Below are positions 35,712 to 45,158 of a DNA stretch of 64,000 bases, piece by piece. Below the pieces are notes generated by a model that was not told the DNA's origin, did not search any database, and was given only the letters and a program-made list of their open reading frames with translations. A program made the translations under genes and the position numbers. This DNA is from Teichococcus wenyumeiae (GTDB taxonomy: Bacteria > Pseudomonadota > Alphaproteobacteria > Acetobacterales > Acetobacteraceae). Each line of letters starts with the position of its first letter. The first letter of the stretch is position 1. The DNA lies in assembly GCF_003696345.1 (NCBI RefSeq), contig NZ_RFLX01000009.1, positions 1 to 64,000 of the forward strand, in the 5' to 3' direction.

Positions 35712-38227
35712 TCATTCATTGCGCAGCAGCGGCGCCGGGCGCGCGCGCAGCGCCAGGGCGGTGCCAGCATAGCCCAGCACGAGGGTCAGCAGCGTGCAAC
35801 CCAACACCGTGACAGCGAGCGTGACCGGCAGGAAGACCCAGTCGGTCTTCATGACGTAGCGCGCCACGCCCCAGCTGGCGGCGGTGCCGATGGCAGCCGC
35901 CAGCACACCGGCGGTGAAGCCCAGCAGGCCGAATTCCACCATCCAGGCGCGGCGCACCTGGGCGCGGGTGGCGCCGATCACCTTCAGCACCACGGCATCC
36001 CGCACCCGCCGCCGCTGCCCGGCCGCCATGGCGCCGGCCAGCACCAGCCCGCCAGCCAGCAGCGTCACCGCCGCCACCGCCGAGATGGCGGTGCCGAGCT
36101 TCTGCATGATCGTCCCCACCGCATCCAGCGCGTCCCGCACCCGGATGCCGGAGACATTGGGGAAGGCATCCGTCACCGCGCGCAGCACGGCGGCATCCTG
36201 GGCGGCATCGCCGCGCAGGGTGGCGATATGCGTGTGCGGCGCCGCCTCCAGCAGCCCGGGCGAGGCGATGAGGGTGAAGTTCAGCCCCAGTCCCTGCCAT
36301 TCGATCTGCCGCAGGCTGGCCACCTTCAGCGGCACGTCGCGGCCCAGCACGTTCACCACGATCTCGTCGCCCAGCGCCACGTTCCAGCCGCGCGCCAGAT
36401 TGGCATCCAGCGAAACCAGCGGCGCGCCCTTGTAGTCCGGTGCCCACCACCGCCCCTCGGTGATGCGGGTGCCCTCGGGCGGCGTGGCGGCATAGGTCAG
36501 GCCACGATCGCCGCTCAGCGCCCAGCGGGTATCCTCGGTGGCCTGCACCTGGTCCGCCGGCACGCCCTTCACGGACACGATGCGGGCGCGGAGGGATGGC
36601 ACGCGCTTCACCTCCTGCACCCCCTGCAGGCCGGCGGTGAGCTGGTCGAAGCGCTGCGTCTGGTCGGACTGGATGTCGATGAAGAAGAAGTTGGGCGCCT
36701 GGGCCGGGATCTGCCCCTCGATCTGCCGGCGCAGGTTGCCTTCGATCAGCGCGAGGGCCGAGAGCGTGGTCAGGCCGATGCCCAGCGCCACCAGCAGCAG
36801 CGCGGTGGGCGCGCCGGGGCGGTGCAGATTGGCCAGGCCCAGTCGCAGCGTCGGGCGCTGCCCGGCGCGAATCCGCTTGGCCAGCAGCATCAGCAGGCTG
36901 GCGCCGAGGCGGAAGAGCAGCAGCGTGGCCCCGGCGGCGGCGCAGAAGGCCAGGGCAAAGCCCGGCTGCGCCGCCGTGCCCACCACCAGCCCGACCAGCG
37001 CCAGCACCGCCAGCCCATTGGCCAGCAGCAGCGAGGCGCGCGGCCGCGCGGCACGGGGCGCCAGGGTGTCGCGGAACAGCGCGGCGCCGGGAATCTCCCG
37101 CGCCCGGCCCAGCGGCCAGAGGGAGAAGGAGAGCGCCGTCAGGATGCCGTAGAGCGCCGCCTGCACCAGCGGCCATGGGTAGAGCGCGATGCGCGGCGGC
37201 ACCGGCAGCGCCGTTTCCAGCAGCTTGCCCGCCAGCACCGCCAGCCCCTGCCCCGCCGCCAATCCGATGACGATGCCCAGCACGGAGAGCGCCAGCACCT
37301 GGATCATGTAGGTGGCGAAGACCGCGCCCGGCGGCGCGCCCAGGCAGCGCAGGGTGGCGATGGTGCGTGCCCGCTGGTCCAGCCAGCTCCGCACGCCGGT
37401 GGCGACGCCGATGCCGCCCACCAGCAGCGCCGTGAGCCCCGCCAGGGTCAGGAAGGAGGCGACGCGGTCCAGCACCCGGTTGACCCCTGGCGCGGCCTGG
37501 GAGGCATCGCGGATGCGCCAGCCGCCATCGTCATGCGCCGCCTGGAAGTCCTTGGCGAAGGCCTGGGGAGAGACATTGGGGCCCAGCGCCACGCGGTACT
37601 CGTATTGCACCAGGCTGCCGGGCTGCACGAGCTTGGTGCCCTCCAGCGCCGCCAGCGGGATCAGCGCGCGCGGACCCAGCAGGGCGGGCGAGGCCACCTT
37701 GTCCGGCTCCGTGCGGATCAGGGCGGCGAGCACAAAACTTTCCTCGCCCAGCCGCAGCCGGTCGCCGGGCTTCAGGCCCAGGCGGTCGGCCACCAGCGGC
37801 TCCAGCGCCACGCCGGCGGGGGCGCCGGGGGCCTCGGGCGTCAGGGCGGCATGGGGCGGGTCCAGTTCCAGCGCGCCATAGAGCGGATAGGCGGCATCGG
37901 CCGCCTTCAGCTCCACCAGGGTGCGCTGGCCATTGGGCGCGATGGCCATGGCGCGCATTTCGATCGTCTCGGACAGCCGGCCGCCGCGCGAGGTGATCCA
38001 GTCCCGCGCATCCTGCGGCAGCGGGCGGTAGGAGACGCGGATGGAGAGGTCGCCGCCCAGGATGCGGGCGCCGTCCTCGGCCAGCCCGGCTTCGGTGGCG
38101 GCGCGCAGCACCCCCACGGCGGCAATGGCCGCGACACCCAGCGCCAGGCAGGCCAGCACGATGCGCAGGCCCTTGATGCCGCCGCGCAATTCCCGCCGCG
38201 CGAAGCGCAGGCCCAGCGCCAGGTTGC

Positions 38228-38231
<4 letters not shown>
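35712..38231 (-). CDS. ABC transporter permease, FtsX-like (YbbP type)
   Basis: 839 residues with a membrane segment near the N-terminus (about 20-42), a large periplasmic part, and further groups of membrane helices (about 250-460 and 700-835), giving the duplicated FtsX layout of YbbP. The start MSNLALGLRFARRELRGGIK matches that family. The ATG overlaps the ATPase stop by 4 bases. With YbbA-like partners these permeases work as mechanotransmission systems or move lipids or lipoprotein-like cargo; in E. coli ybbA-ybbP lie next to tesA exactly as here. Confidence 0.9.
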
Positions 38232-38954
<723 letters not shown>

Positions 38955-38977
<23 letters not shown>

Positions 38978-39659
38978 GAACCACAAGGTGGGCCGGCGTG
39001 CCGCAGCGCGAAAGGCCGTGCTTGGTATCGGACTGTTTCTTGTCGCAGGCGTGAAGGCACCGCGGGCGCAGCCGAAAGGCCCGCTGAAGCTGATGATCCT
39101 GGGCGATTCGATCACCGCCGGCTATGGCCTGCCCGAGGCGGAAGCCTGGCCGGTGAAGCTGGAAGCCGCCCTGAAGGCCGCCGGGCAGGAGGTGCGCGTC
39201 ATCGCCGCCGGCGTCTCCGGCGACACCACGGCGGGCGGCAAGTCGCGCCTGGACTGGGCCCTGGCGGACAAGCCGGACGCGGTGATCGTGGCGCTGGGCG
39301 GCAATGACGGGCTGCGCGGCCTGCCGCCGGCCGAAAGCCAGGCCAACCTGGAAGACATCCTGTCCCGCCTGAAGGCCAGGGGGCTGCCGGTGCTGCTGGC
39401 GGGCATGCTGGCGCCGCCCAACCTGGGCGCCGACTACGGGCGGGACTTCGCCGCGACCTTCAGCAACCTGGCGAAGGCGCATCCCGAGGCGGTGTTCTAC
39501 CCCTTCCTGCTGGATGGCGTGGCCGGCGACCCGGCCCTGAACCAGCCCGACCGCATCCACCCCAACCCTCAGGGCGTTGCGGAGATGATCCGCCGCATGA
39601 TGCCGGCGGTGCGGGAATTGCTCGCCAAGGCCCAGAGCAACACCAACCGGGGAGCCTGA
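38955..39659 (+). CDS. tesA: SGNH-hydrolase arylesterase / thioesterase I
   Basis: 234 residues. The SGNH blocks are present: [13 protein letters not shown] (catalytic Ser), [26 protein letters not shown] (oxyanion Asn) and DRIHPNPQG (catalytic Asp and His). A hydrophobic N-terminus ([13 protein letters not shown]) suggests export to the periplasm, as in E. coli TesA. I chose ATG 38955 for the ggaggagg six bases before it; ATG 38976 would give a shorter n-region. TesA hydrolyses acyl-CoA, lysophospholipids and aryl esters in vitro. The gene is followed 4 bases later by thpR. Confidence 0.92.
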
Positions 39660-39663
39660 TGCC

Positions 39664-40233
39664 ATGGTGCGACTCTTCGTGGCCCTGCCCATCGACGATG
39701 GGCTGCGGGACCAGCTCGCCGACCTCGCCGGCGGCATTCCCGGCGCCCGCTGGGTGCCGCCGGAAAACTACCACCTGACGCTCCGCTTCATCGGCGAGGT
39801 GGAGAATGTGCTGGCCGATGAGCTGGACGAGGCGCTGGCCACCATCCGCGCCCGGCCCTTCGACCTGACGCTGCGCGGCGTGGATGTCTTCGAGAAGGCC
39901 GGGCGCATCCATTCCCTCTACGCCGGGGTGGAGCGCTGCGAGCGGCTGCTGCATCTGCAGAGCAAGGTGGAAACGGCGCTGCAGCGTGCCGGCCTGCCGC
40001 CGGAGCGCAAGAGATTCGCCCCGCACGTGACGCTGGCGCGCACCGACAAGGCGGCGCCGGACAAGCTGATCTCCTTCGTGCAGGCGCATAACCTGTTCCG
40101 CGCCCCGCCGCAGCCGATCAGCCATTTCTGCTTGTATTCCTCCCGGCTGGGGAAGGAGCAGGCGCATTACGTGGCCGAGGTGGACTACCGGTTGGAAGGC
40201 GCCACGCAATCGGCCGGGGCCTCGGAAGAATAA
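39664..40233 (+). CDS. thpR: RNA 2',3'-cyclic phosphodiesterase ThpR
   Basis: The 189-residue protein of the 2H phosphoesterase superfamily has both HxTx motifs: HLTL (His37) and HVTL (His121), and starts MVRLFVALPIDDGLRDQL, typical for ThpR/LigT. It opens 2',3'-cyclic phosphate RNA ends to 2'-phosphates and can ligate tRNA halves in vitro; its cellular role is not settled. Likely co-transcribed with tesA (4-base gap). Confidence 0.93.
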   Translation: MVRLFVALPIDDGLRDQLADLAGGIPGARWVPPENYHLTLRFIGEVENVLADELDEALATIRARPFDLTLRGVDVFEKAGRIHSLYAGVERCERLLHLQSKVETALQRAGLPPERKRFAPHVTLARTDKAAPDKLISFVQAHNLFRAPPQPISHFCLYSSRLGKEQAHYVAEVDYRLEGATQSAGASEE

Positions 40234-40278
40234 GGCCGCTTGCGGGCGGCGCGCCGATCCCGCATCAGGGCCGTACCG

Positions 40279-40632
40279 ATGACCCGCCTGCGCCCCTTCC
40301 TGCTGCGCCTGATCGTCGCCCTGCTGATCGTGCAGGGCGTGGCGGCGCCGGCGCATTGCCTGGAGCGGCTGGCGCAGGTGCTGTCCGTGCCGCTCTGCGG
40401 CGGCGGCACCGCCAGCCTCGGGCATGACGGCGACGCTCCGGCACCGCATCATGGCCAGGATGGCTGCGTTGTCTGCCATGCCCTGCCGCAGGGGCCGGCG
40501 CCGCAGGGGCCGCAGCTTTCGGCACCCGGCTCGGTGCCGGTGGCCCTGGCCCTGGCATGGCCGGAAGACCGCTTCCCGGTGCGGGGGCGGCAGGCGCAGC
40601 CTTATGCCGCCAGGGCACCGCCGCAGGCCTGA
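40279..40632 (+). CDS. DUF2946-like small exported or membrane protein
   Basis: 117 residues. An N-terminal hydrophobic segment (FLLRLIVALLIVQGVAAPA) reads as a signal peptide or anchor; the middle holds HDGDAPAPHHGQDGCVVCHAL, a His-rich stretch followed by CxxCH, the hallmark of DUF2946-like proteins that often neighbour copper genes. The CxxCH could bind metal or, less likely, attach heme. It lies 53 bases before a PCu(A)C copper chaperone gene on the same strand, so a role in copper handling is likely (inference). Confidence 0.65.
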   Translation: MTRLRPFLLRLIVALLIVQGVAAPAHCLERLAQVLSVPLCGGGTASLGHDGDAPAPHHGQDGCVVCHALPQGPAPQGPQLSAPGSVPVALALAWPEDRFPVRGRQAQPYAARAPPQA

Positions 40633-40685
40633 ACGCCTCATTCCGTTCAAGCCTGTTCCGTGTCCTGAGATCTGGAGCCACATCC

Positions 40686-41168
40686 GTGCTCAACCGACGT
40701 TTCCTGCTCGCCGCCCTGGGCGCGCTGAGCCTGCCCGCCGCCGCCATGGCCCATAGCTACAAGGCCGGCGAGATCGATATCGGCCATCCCTGGAGCCGCG
40801 CCGCCCCCGCTGGCGTCACCGGCGCCGGCTACCTGACCCTGACCAACAAGGGCAGCACCGCCGACCGGCTGGTGGGCGCCCGCGCCGAGATCGCCCGCGC
40901 CGTAGAGATCCACAGCAGCGGCATGGAAGGCGGCGTGATGCGCATGCGCCCGGTGGAGGCCATCGAGGTCGCCCCCGGCGCCGAGGTGCAGCTGGCCCCC
41001 GGCGGCCTGCACATCATGCTGATCGGCCTGAAGCAGCCGCTGGTGAAGGGCGCGCGCGTGCCGCTGACGCTGGTCTTCGAGAAGGCCGGCGAGGTCGCGG
41101 TGGAACTGGCGGTGGAAGCCGCCGGGGCGCGCGGCGGCGACGAGCACCAGCACCAGCACGGCGGCTAA
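40686..41168 (+). CDS. copper chaperone PCu(A)C
   Basis: 160 residues with a signal peptide (MLNRRFLLAALGALSLPAAA, cleavage after AMA) and the PCuAC domain: GHPWSRAAPAGVTGAGYLTL and the copper site built from VEIHSSGMEGGVMRMRPVE and PGGLHIMLIGL (H..M..H.M). A His-rich tail (HQHQHGG) may add metal binding. The GTG at 40686 is chosen since ggag lies about 9 bases before it and it opens directly into the signal peptide. The family delivers Cu(I) to the CuA or CuB centres of cytochrome oxidase, usually with Sco, which is not present here. Confidence 0.93.
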   Translation: MLNRRFLLAALGALSLPAAAMAHSYKAGEIDIGHPWSRAAPAGVTGAGYLTLTNKGSTADRLVGARAEIARAVEIHSSGMEGGVMRMRPVEAIEVAPGAEVQLAPGGLHIMLIGLKQPLVKGARVPLTLVFEKAGEVAVELAVEAAGARGGDEHQHQHGG

Positions 41169-41190
41169 GGCCGCGCTTGAGACGGGGGGC

Positions 41191-41808
41191 ATGGCGGCCT
41201 ATCTGCCCGCCATGCCCCCCGAAACCCTGGAGGAAGCGGCCGCCGCCGCCCGCGCCTGCACGCGCTGCGGCCCGGCCCTGCCGCTCGGCCCCCGCCCCGT
41301 CTTTCGCGTCAGTCCCACCGCCCGGCTGCTGATCATCGGCCAGGCGCCGGGCACCAAGGTGCATGCCAGCGGCATTCCCTGGAACGACCCTTCGGGGGAC
41401 CGCCTCCGCTCCTGGCTCGAACTGGGGCGAGAGGATTTTTATGACACCAGCCGCATCGCCATCGTGCCGGCGGGGCTCTGCTACCCCGGGCGGATGCCGC
41501 GCGGCGGCGATGCGCCGCCCCGGCCGGAATGCGCGCCGCTCTGGCACCCACGGCTGATCAACCCGATGCGGGAGATCCGGCTGCGGCTGCTGGTCGGCAC
41601 CTATGCCATCCGCTCCGTGCTGGGCCGCCCGGCCGCCGCCGCGCTGGGGCAGACGGTGCAGGGCTTCGCGGAACCGCTGTCGCGCGGGTTGTTTCCCCTG
41701 CCGCATCCTTCCTGGCGCACCCGCAGTTGGGCGGCGCAGCGGCCCTGGTTCGAAGCCGAGGTGCTGCCCGCGCTGCGGGATGCCGTCAGGGTGGCGCTGG
41801 CGGGCTGA
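41191..41808 (+). CDS. uracil-DNA glycosylase superfamily protein
   Basis: 205 residues of the UDG fold: motif LLIIGQAPGTKVHASGIPW (water-activating loop), the conserved FYDTSRIAIVPAGLCYPG, and the C-terminal loop LPHPSWRTR. An N-terminal ACTRCGPAL resembles the Cys pattern of family 4 enzymes, but only two Cys are visible there and no C-terminal Cys pair is seen, so an iron-sulfur cluster is doubtful. It probably removes a damaged base or is a non-standard member. Its end overlaps the acyltransferase gene on the other strand by 23 bases. Confidence 0.82.
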   Translation: MAAYLPAMPPETLEEAAAAARACTRCGPALPLGPRPVFRVSPTARLLIIGQAPGTKVHASGIPWNDPSGDRLRSWLELGREDFYDTSRIAIVPAGLCYPGRMPRGGDAPPRPECAPLWHPRLINPMREIRLRLLVGTYAIRSVLGRPAAAALGQTVQGFAEPLSRGLFPLPHPSWRTRSWAAQRPWFEAEVLPALRDAVRVALAG

Positions 41809-42508
41809 GGGCGCGCACCGCGTCCTCGCAGCGGCGGGCGACCTCCATCCAGCCGGCCTTGTCATCGCTGGTGGCGGAGAAATCCAGCGGCGGGCCGATC
41901 CGCAGCCGCAGCGGGCCCGGGCGCGGCCAGCGGCGGCCGGCGGGCCAGGCGGCATGGGCGCCTTCCAGGTAGCAGGGCACCACCGGCACCGCGCCCCCCG
42001 CCACCAGCGCGCCGATGCCAGGCAGGAAGCGCCCCATGGCGCCGCTGCGGCTGCGCGTGCCCTCAGGGAAGAGGATGAAGACCAGTTCGTCCTCGGCCAG
42101 CCTTTGCCGCAGCCCGTTCAGGTCCTTGGCGCTGGTGCGGCGGCGCCAGACCGGCAGCGCGTTCACCGCCCAGGCCGCGAAGGCCGAGGAACCGACCGAG
42201 GTGAAGAAGGTATCCCCCGCCGCCAGCGCGAAGGCGCGGCGGGAGGCCGGGCCGCGCAGCATGGCGGCAAGACTCAGCGCATCCAGGTGGCTGCTGTGGT
42301 TGGCGATCAGCACATAAGGCGGCGTGGCGGGCAGGTTCTCCCGCCCCACTACCTCCAGCCGGTGGAAGAGGCGCAGATAGGCCCGCACCCCGCGCCGCCA
42401 GGCCCCCTGCATCACCAGCCCGGACAGGCCGACCTCCCGCGCATGGCTGCGCAGGCGGGCGACGGGGGACATCTCGGTGTCACGGGCCGGGCGGAATTGC
42501 CATTCCAT
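41786..42508 (-). CDS. 1-acyl-sn-glycerol-3-phosphate acyltransferase (PlsC-like)
   Basis: 240 residues with the acyltransferase motifs NHSSHLD (H71-x4-D76) and FPEGTRS (147-153), plus GRENLP before motif I. Members transfer an acyl chain to lysophosphatidate or related lyso-lipids at the inner membrane. It is the last gene of a tight operon (metallopeptidase, CDP-alcohol phosphatidyltransferase, CdsA-like, this gene), 11 bases after the CdsA-like stop. That neighbourhood suggests a dedicated lipid pathway rather than the housekeeping PlsC. Confidence 0.87.
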   Translation of the reverse strand: MEWQFRPARDTEMSPVARLRSHAREVGLSGLVMQGAWRRGVRAYLRLFHRLEVVGRENLPATPPYVLIANHSSHLDALSLAAMLRGPASRRAFALAAGDTFFTSVGSSAFAAWAVNALPVWRRRTSAKDLNGLRQRLAEDELVFILFPEGTRSRSGAMGRFLPGIGALVAGGAVPVVPCYLEGAHAAWPAGRRWPRPGPLRLRIGPPLDFSATSDDKAGWMEVARRCEDAVRALSPPAPP

Positions 42509-42519
42509 GCCGCGCCGCC

Positions 42520-43503
42520 TCAGCCGGTGATGAGGCGCGTGGGCTGCCCCTCGCCAATGCCCACCACGTAGTTGATCAGGTGGAAGACGGCGGGGGCCAC
42601 CAGCAGCAGGCTGTTGAAGCGGTCCATGATGCCGCCATGGCCCGGCAGCGCTGCCCCCATGTCCTTGATGCCGATGTCGCGCTTGATGGAGGAGAGCATC
42701 AGGTCCCCGCACTGCCCCGCCACGCTGACCAGCACGCCCAGGAACAGCAGCAGCGCCGGATGCGCCATGGGCGTGCCGGCGAAGATCAGCGAGCCGAGGT
42801 AGGCCACCAGCGCCGTGGTGGTGCAGAGCGCGCCCAGCGCCCCCGCCACGGTCTTGTTGGGGCTGGTGTTGGGTACCAGCTTGCGGCCGCCGAAGAGCCG
42901 GGCGCCCAGCAGCTTGCCGAAGGTGAAGGCCGCCACGTCGTTCAGCGCCACCGCCGCCAGCAGCATCAGCACCAGGGGCCGGTAGCCGGGGTCATTGGCC
43001 ATGTAGCCCAGGTGCCCCAGCCCCACGCCCAGCAGCATGAAGGCGAAGATCGCCAGGGCATTGCGCTGGATGTAGCCAGCCGGCCGGTCCAGCGGGATGG
43101 TGGCCACCAGGATCACCACCGTGGTCAGCGGCCAGAGCGCGACAAACAACCGGTACCAGTTGTCCAGCGCCGCGAAGCCGACCGCGACAATGCCCAGCGC
43201 CACCACGGCGGTGGTCAGGTATTCCCGGAACAGGCCGGTGGCGCGGGCGAATTCACCGAGGCAGAGCAGCCCCAGCAGCGTCACCGCGCCGATGGTCCAG
43301 ACGCGGCCCAGCAGCACAGGGCCGAACATCAGCGGCAGCAGCACCAGCCAGGAGCCGTAGCGCAGCCACAGCTCCCGCCGGAAGGCCGGCGTGCCGCGCC
43401 CCAGCAGCGTCATGGCGCCGATGGCCAGCGCCGCCAGCAGCAGCACCGCCCCGGTGGCCAGCACAATGCCCTGGGTGACGGGATGCGCGAAGGCGGTGCT
43501 CAT
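42520..43503 (-). CDS. CdsA-like phosphatidate cytidylyltransferase
   Basis: 327 residues with eight or nine membrane segments and the C-terminal CDS signature SxxKRx4KDxGxxLPGHGG (about 271-291) followed by IMDRFN. In classical CdsA the signature ends DR-x-D; here the last Asp is Asn (about residue 297). The enzyme would make CDP-activated diacylglycerol from phosphatidate and CTP. The start overlaps the phosphatidyltransferase stop (ATGA). Its pairing with CDP-alcohol phosphatidyltransferase and acyltransferase genes resembles E. coli ynbA-ynbB rather than the frr-uppS-cdsA-dxr locus, so it is probably a second, specialised CdsA. Confidence 0.87.
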   Translation of the reverse strand: MSTAFAHPVTQGIVLATGAVLLLAALAIGAMTLLGRGTPAFRRELWLRYGSWLVLLPLMFGPVLLGRVWTIGAVTLLGLLCLGEFARATGLFREYLTTAVVALGIVAVGFAALDNWYRLFVALWPLTTVVILVATIPLDRPAGYIQRNALAIFAFMLLGVGLGHLGYMANDPGYRPLVLMLLAAVALNDVAAFTFGKLLGARLFGGRKLVPNTSPNKTVAGALGALCTTTALVAYLGSLIFAGTPMAHPALLLFLGVLVSVAGQCGDLMLSSIKRDIGIKDMGAALPGHGGIMDRFNSLLLVAPAVFHLINYVVGIGEGQPTRLITG

Positions 43504-44153
43504 CGTTTCAGGGCCTTCGCCACATGGGACAACCGCCGCCAGGCGGTGAAAGTCGCCAGCAGCGTGATGGCCACCAGCACCCAGCCCGCCAGCGGCCAGC
43601 CCGCCAGCATGCGCCAGGAGACCGGCACCACGCCGCACCAGAGGCCCAGCGCGGTGGCCAGCGCCATGCGCTGCTGCTTGGCCATGGGGCCGGAAAAGTC
43701 GCTCGGCGCCCCGGCCGCCTTGCCCACCGTGCGGATATAGGCCGTGGCCATGGCCGCCAGTGCCGCCGCCAGCCCCAGCCCCCAGTTGCCCCCGGCGGCG
43801 AAGCCGAGGCCGAGCAGGATGGCGGTGTCGGAGACGCGGTCCGGCACCTCGTTGAACAATTCGCCTAAGGGAGAGGCGATGTTGCGCCCGATGGCCACCA
43901 TGCCGTCGAAGAGATTGGCCAGCAGCCGCAGCTGCACCAGCGCCGCGCCCAGCAGCCAGAAGATGCGCGCACCATCCGGCCACCACCAGGTGGCGGCGAA
44001 GCACAGGCCGGCCAGCAGCCCCGCCAGCATCCCTGCCAGCGAAATGCCGTCCGGCGAGGCACGGCAACGGATCAGCCAGGCGGCGACCCTTCCGGTCAGC
44101 GCCAGGTCCCGCGCCGCGATCGGGCGGCGGTCGCCCGCTTCAGGTTTGGTCAT
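43500..44153 (-). CDS. CDP-alcohol phosphatidyltransferase family protein, atypical motif
   Basis: 217 residues with about six membrane segments. The CDP-OH-P motif is recognisable but altered: N80-LF-D83-G84-MV-A87-I88, then eight residues, G97-ELF-N101-EVP-D105. The usual pattern is D-x2-DG-x2-AR-x8-G-x3-D-x3-D, so the first and third Asp are Asn and the Arg is Ile. The proposed metal ligands D83 and D105 remain. It overlaps its neighbours on both sides by 4 bases. It may make an unusual phospholipid head group, or be a subfamily with its own chemistry. Confidence 0.82.
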   Translation of the reverse strand: MTKPEAGDRRPIAARDLALTGRVAAWLIRCRASPDGISLAGMLAGLLAGLCFAATWWWPDGARIFWLLGAALVQLRLLANLFDGMVAIGRNIASPLGELFNEVPDRVSDTAILLGLGFAAGGNWGLGLAAALAAMATAYIRTVGKAAGAPSDFSGPMAKQQRMALATALGLWCGVVPVSWRMLAGWPLAGWVLVAITLLATFTAWRRLSHVAKALKR

Positions 44154-44542
44154 CCCTCGCCTTCCAGCCGGGCGATGTCGTCGTCGGAAAAGCCGAAATG
44201 GTGGCCGATCTCATGGATCAGCACATTGCGGACGAGGCGGTAGAGGTCCTCCCCCGTCTCGATCCATTCCACCAGGATCGGCTCGCGGTAGAGCAGGATG
44301 GTGTCCGGCTCCGCCGGCACGTCCAGCACGGATTTCTGCGTCAGCGGCGTGCCGCGGTACAGGCCGGTGAGTTCCCAGGGATGCTCCAGGCCCAGGGCCT
44401 GGAGGGTCTCCTCGTCCGGCAGGTCCTCCACCAGCAGGGCGGTGCCGCGCACCGCTTCCCGCAAGGCGTCCGGGATGGCGGCGAAGGCCGCTTCGGCCAT
44501 CTCCAGCAGGTCTTCGGCCGAGGGGGGGCGGTGGAATCGCAT
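44150..44542 (-). CDS. minimal zincin-type metallopeptidase family protein
   Basis: 130 residues with HEIGHHFGFSD (His110, Glu111, His114, Asp120), the HExxHxxGxxD zinc motif of the small DUF1025/zincin family. No signal peptide, so cytosolic. The first gene of the operon leading into the CDP-alcohol phosphatidyltransferase. Proteolytic activity of this family is not well established, and a protein-turnover role for the lipid operon is speculative. Confidence 0.88.
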   Translation of the reverse strand: MRFHRPPSAEDLLEMAEAAFAAIPDALREAVRGTALLVEDLPDEETLQALGLEHPWELTGLYRGTPLTQKSVLDVPAEPDTILLYREPILVEWIETGEDLYRLVRNVLIHEIGHHFGFSDDDIARLEGEG

Positions 44543-44598
44543 GGCTGCAGCCTAGCAGGGCGGCAAGGGCGCGCTAGCCCCCCCGCCAGAGGCCGGAT

Positions 44599-45108
44599 TC
44601 AGCCGTCGTCCCCCTCGCCGGCGGGGGCAGCGCGCACCGGCAGCGGGGCGGTATCGCCCTGGCGCAGCGCCTTCAGCTCGTCGCGGATATCCATCAGCAG
44701 CTTCTCCTCGGCGCTGGGGCCGGAAGGTGCCTTGTTCTCGTGCCGCAGATGCAGCCTCTTCAGCAGATGCAGCAGCCAGAAGATCGCCAATGCCACGATC
44801 AGGAACTTGATGATGGCATTGATGAAGACGCCGACCGCCAGCACCGCCGCGCCGGATTGCCGCGTCGCTTCCAGCGAAGGCCCCCGCTCCCCGCTCAGCA
44901 CGAAGAAGACATTGGAGAAATCGACACCGCCGATCAGCAGGCCGATCAGCGGGTTGATCAGGTCCTGCACCAGCGAGTTGACGATGCCGGTGAAGGCCGC
45001 GCCGATCACGATGCCGACCGCGAGGTCGACAACATTGCCGCGCATGATGAAGGCCTTGAACTCGCGCAGCCACGCGGGTTCGTGCAGGGGAATATTCGGT
45101 TTCTTCAT
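44599..45108 (-). CDS. mscL: large-conductance mechanosensitive channel
   Basis: 169 residues with the MscL pattern: N-terminal helix EFKAFIMRGNVVDLAVGIVIG (the pore-lining TM1, positions about 45008-45070), LINPLIGLLIGGVDF, and TM2 GVFINAIIKFLIVALAIFWL. The C-terminal tail is longer than in E. coli (136 residues) and ends in an acidic GEGDDG. A pentamer opens under membrane tension to release solutes on osmotic downshift. Single gene, not clearly linked to its neighbours. Confidence 0.96.
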   Translation of the reverse strand: MKKPNIPLHEPAWLREFKAFIMRGNVVDLAVGIVIGAAFTGIVNSLVQDLINPLIGLLIGGVDFSNVFFVLSGERGPSLEATRQSGAAVLAVGVFINAIIKFLIVALAIFWLLHLLKRLHLRHENKAPSGPSAEEKLLMDIRDELKALRQGDTAPLPVRAAPAGEGDDG

Positions 45109-45158
45109 TGGGATCCTTCCGTTCCTCGTGCGGCCGGGCGGCGAAGCGATGCCACTGG

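Noticed and set aside
42520-43503. Calling this gene the housekeeping cdsA
   Set aside because: Neighbours are ynbA-like and acyltransferase genes, not frr, uppS or dxr, and the signature has an Asp to Asn change; a specialised paralogue is more likely.
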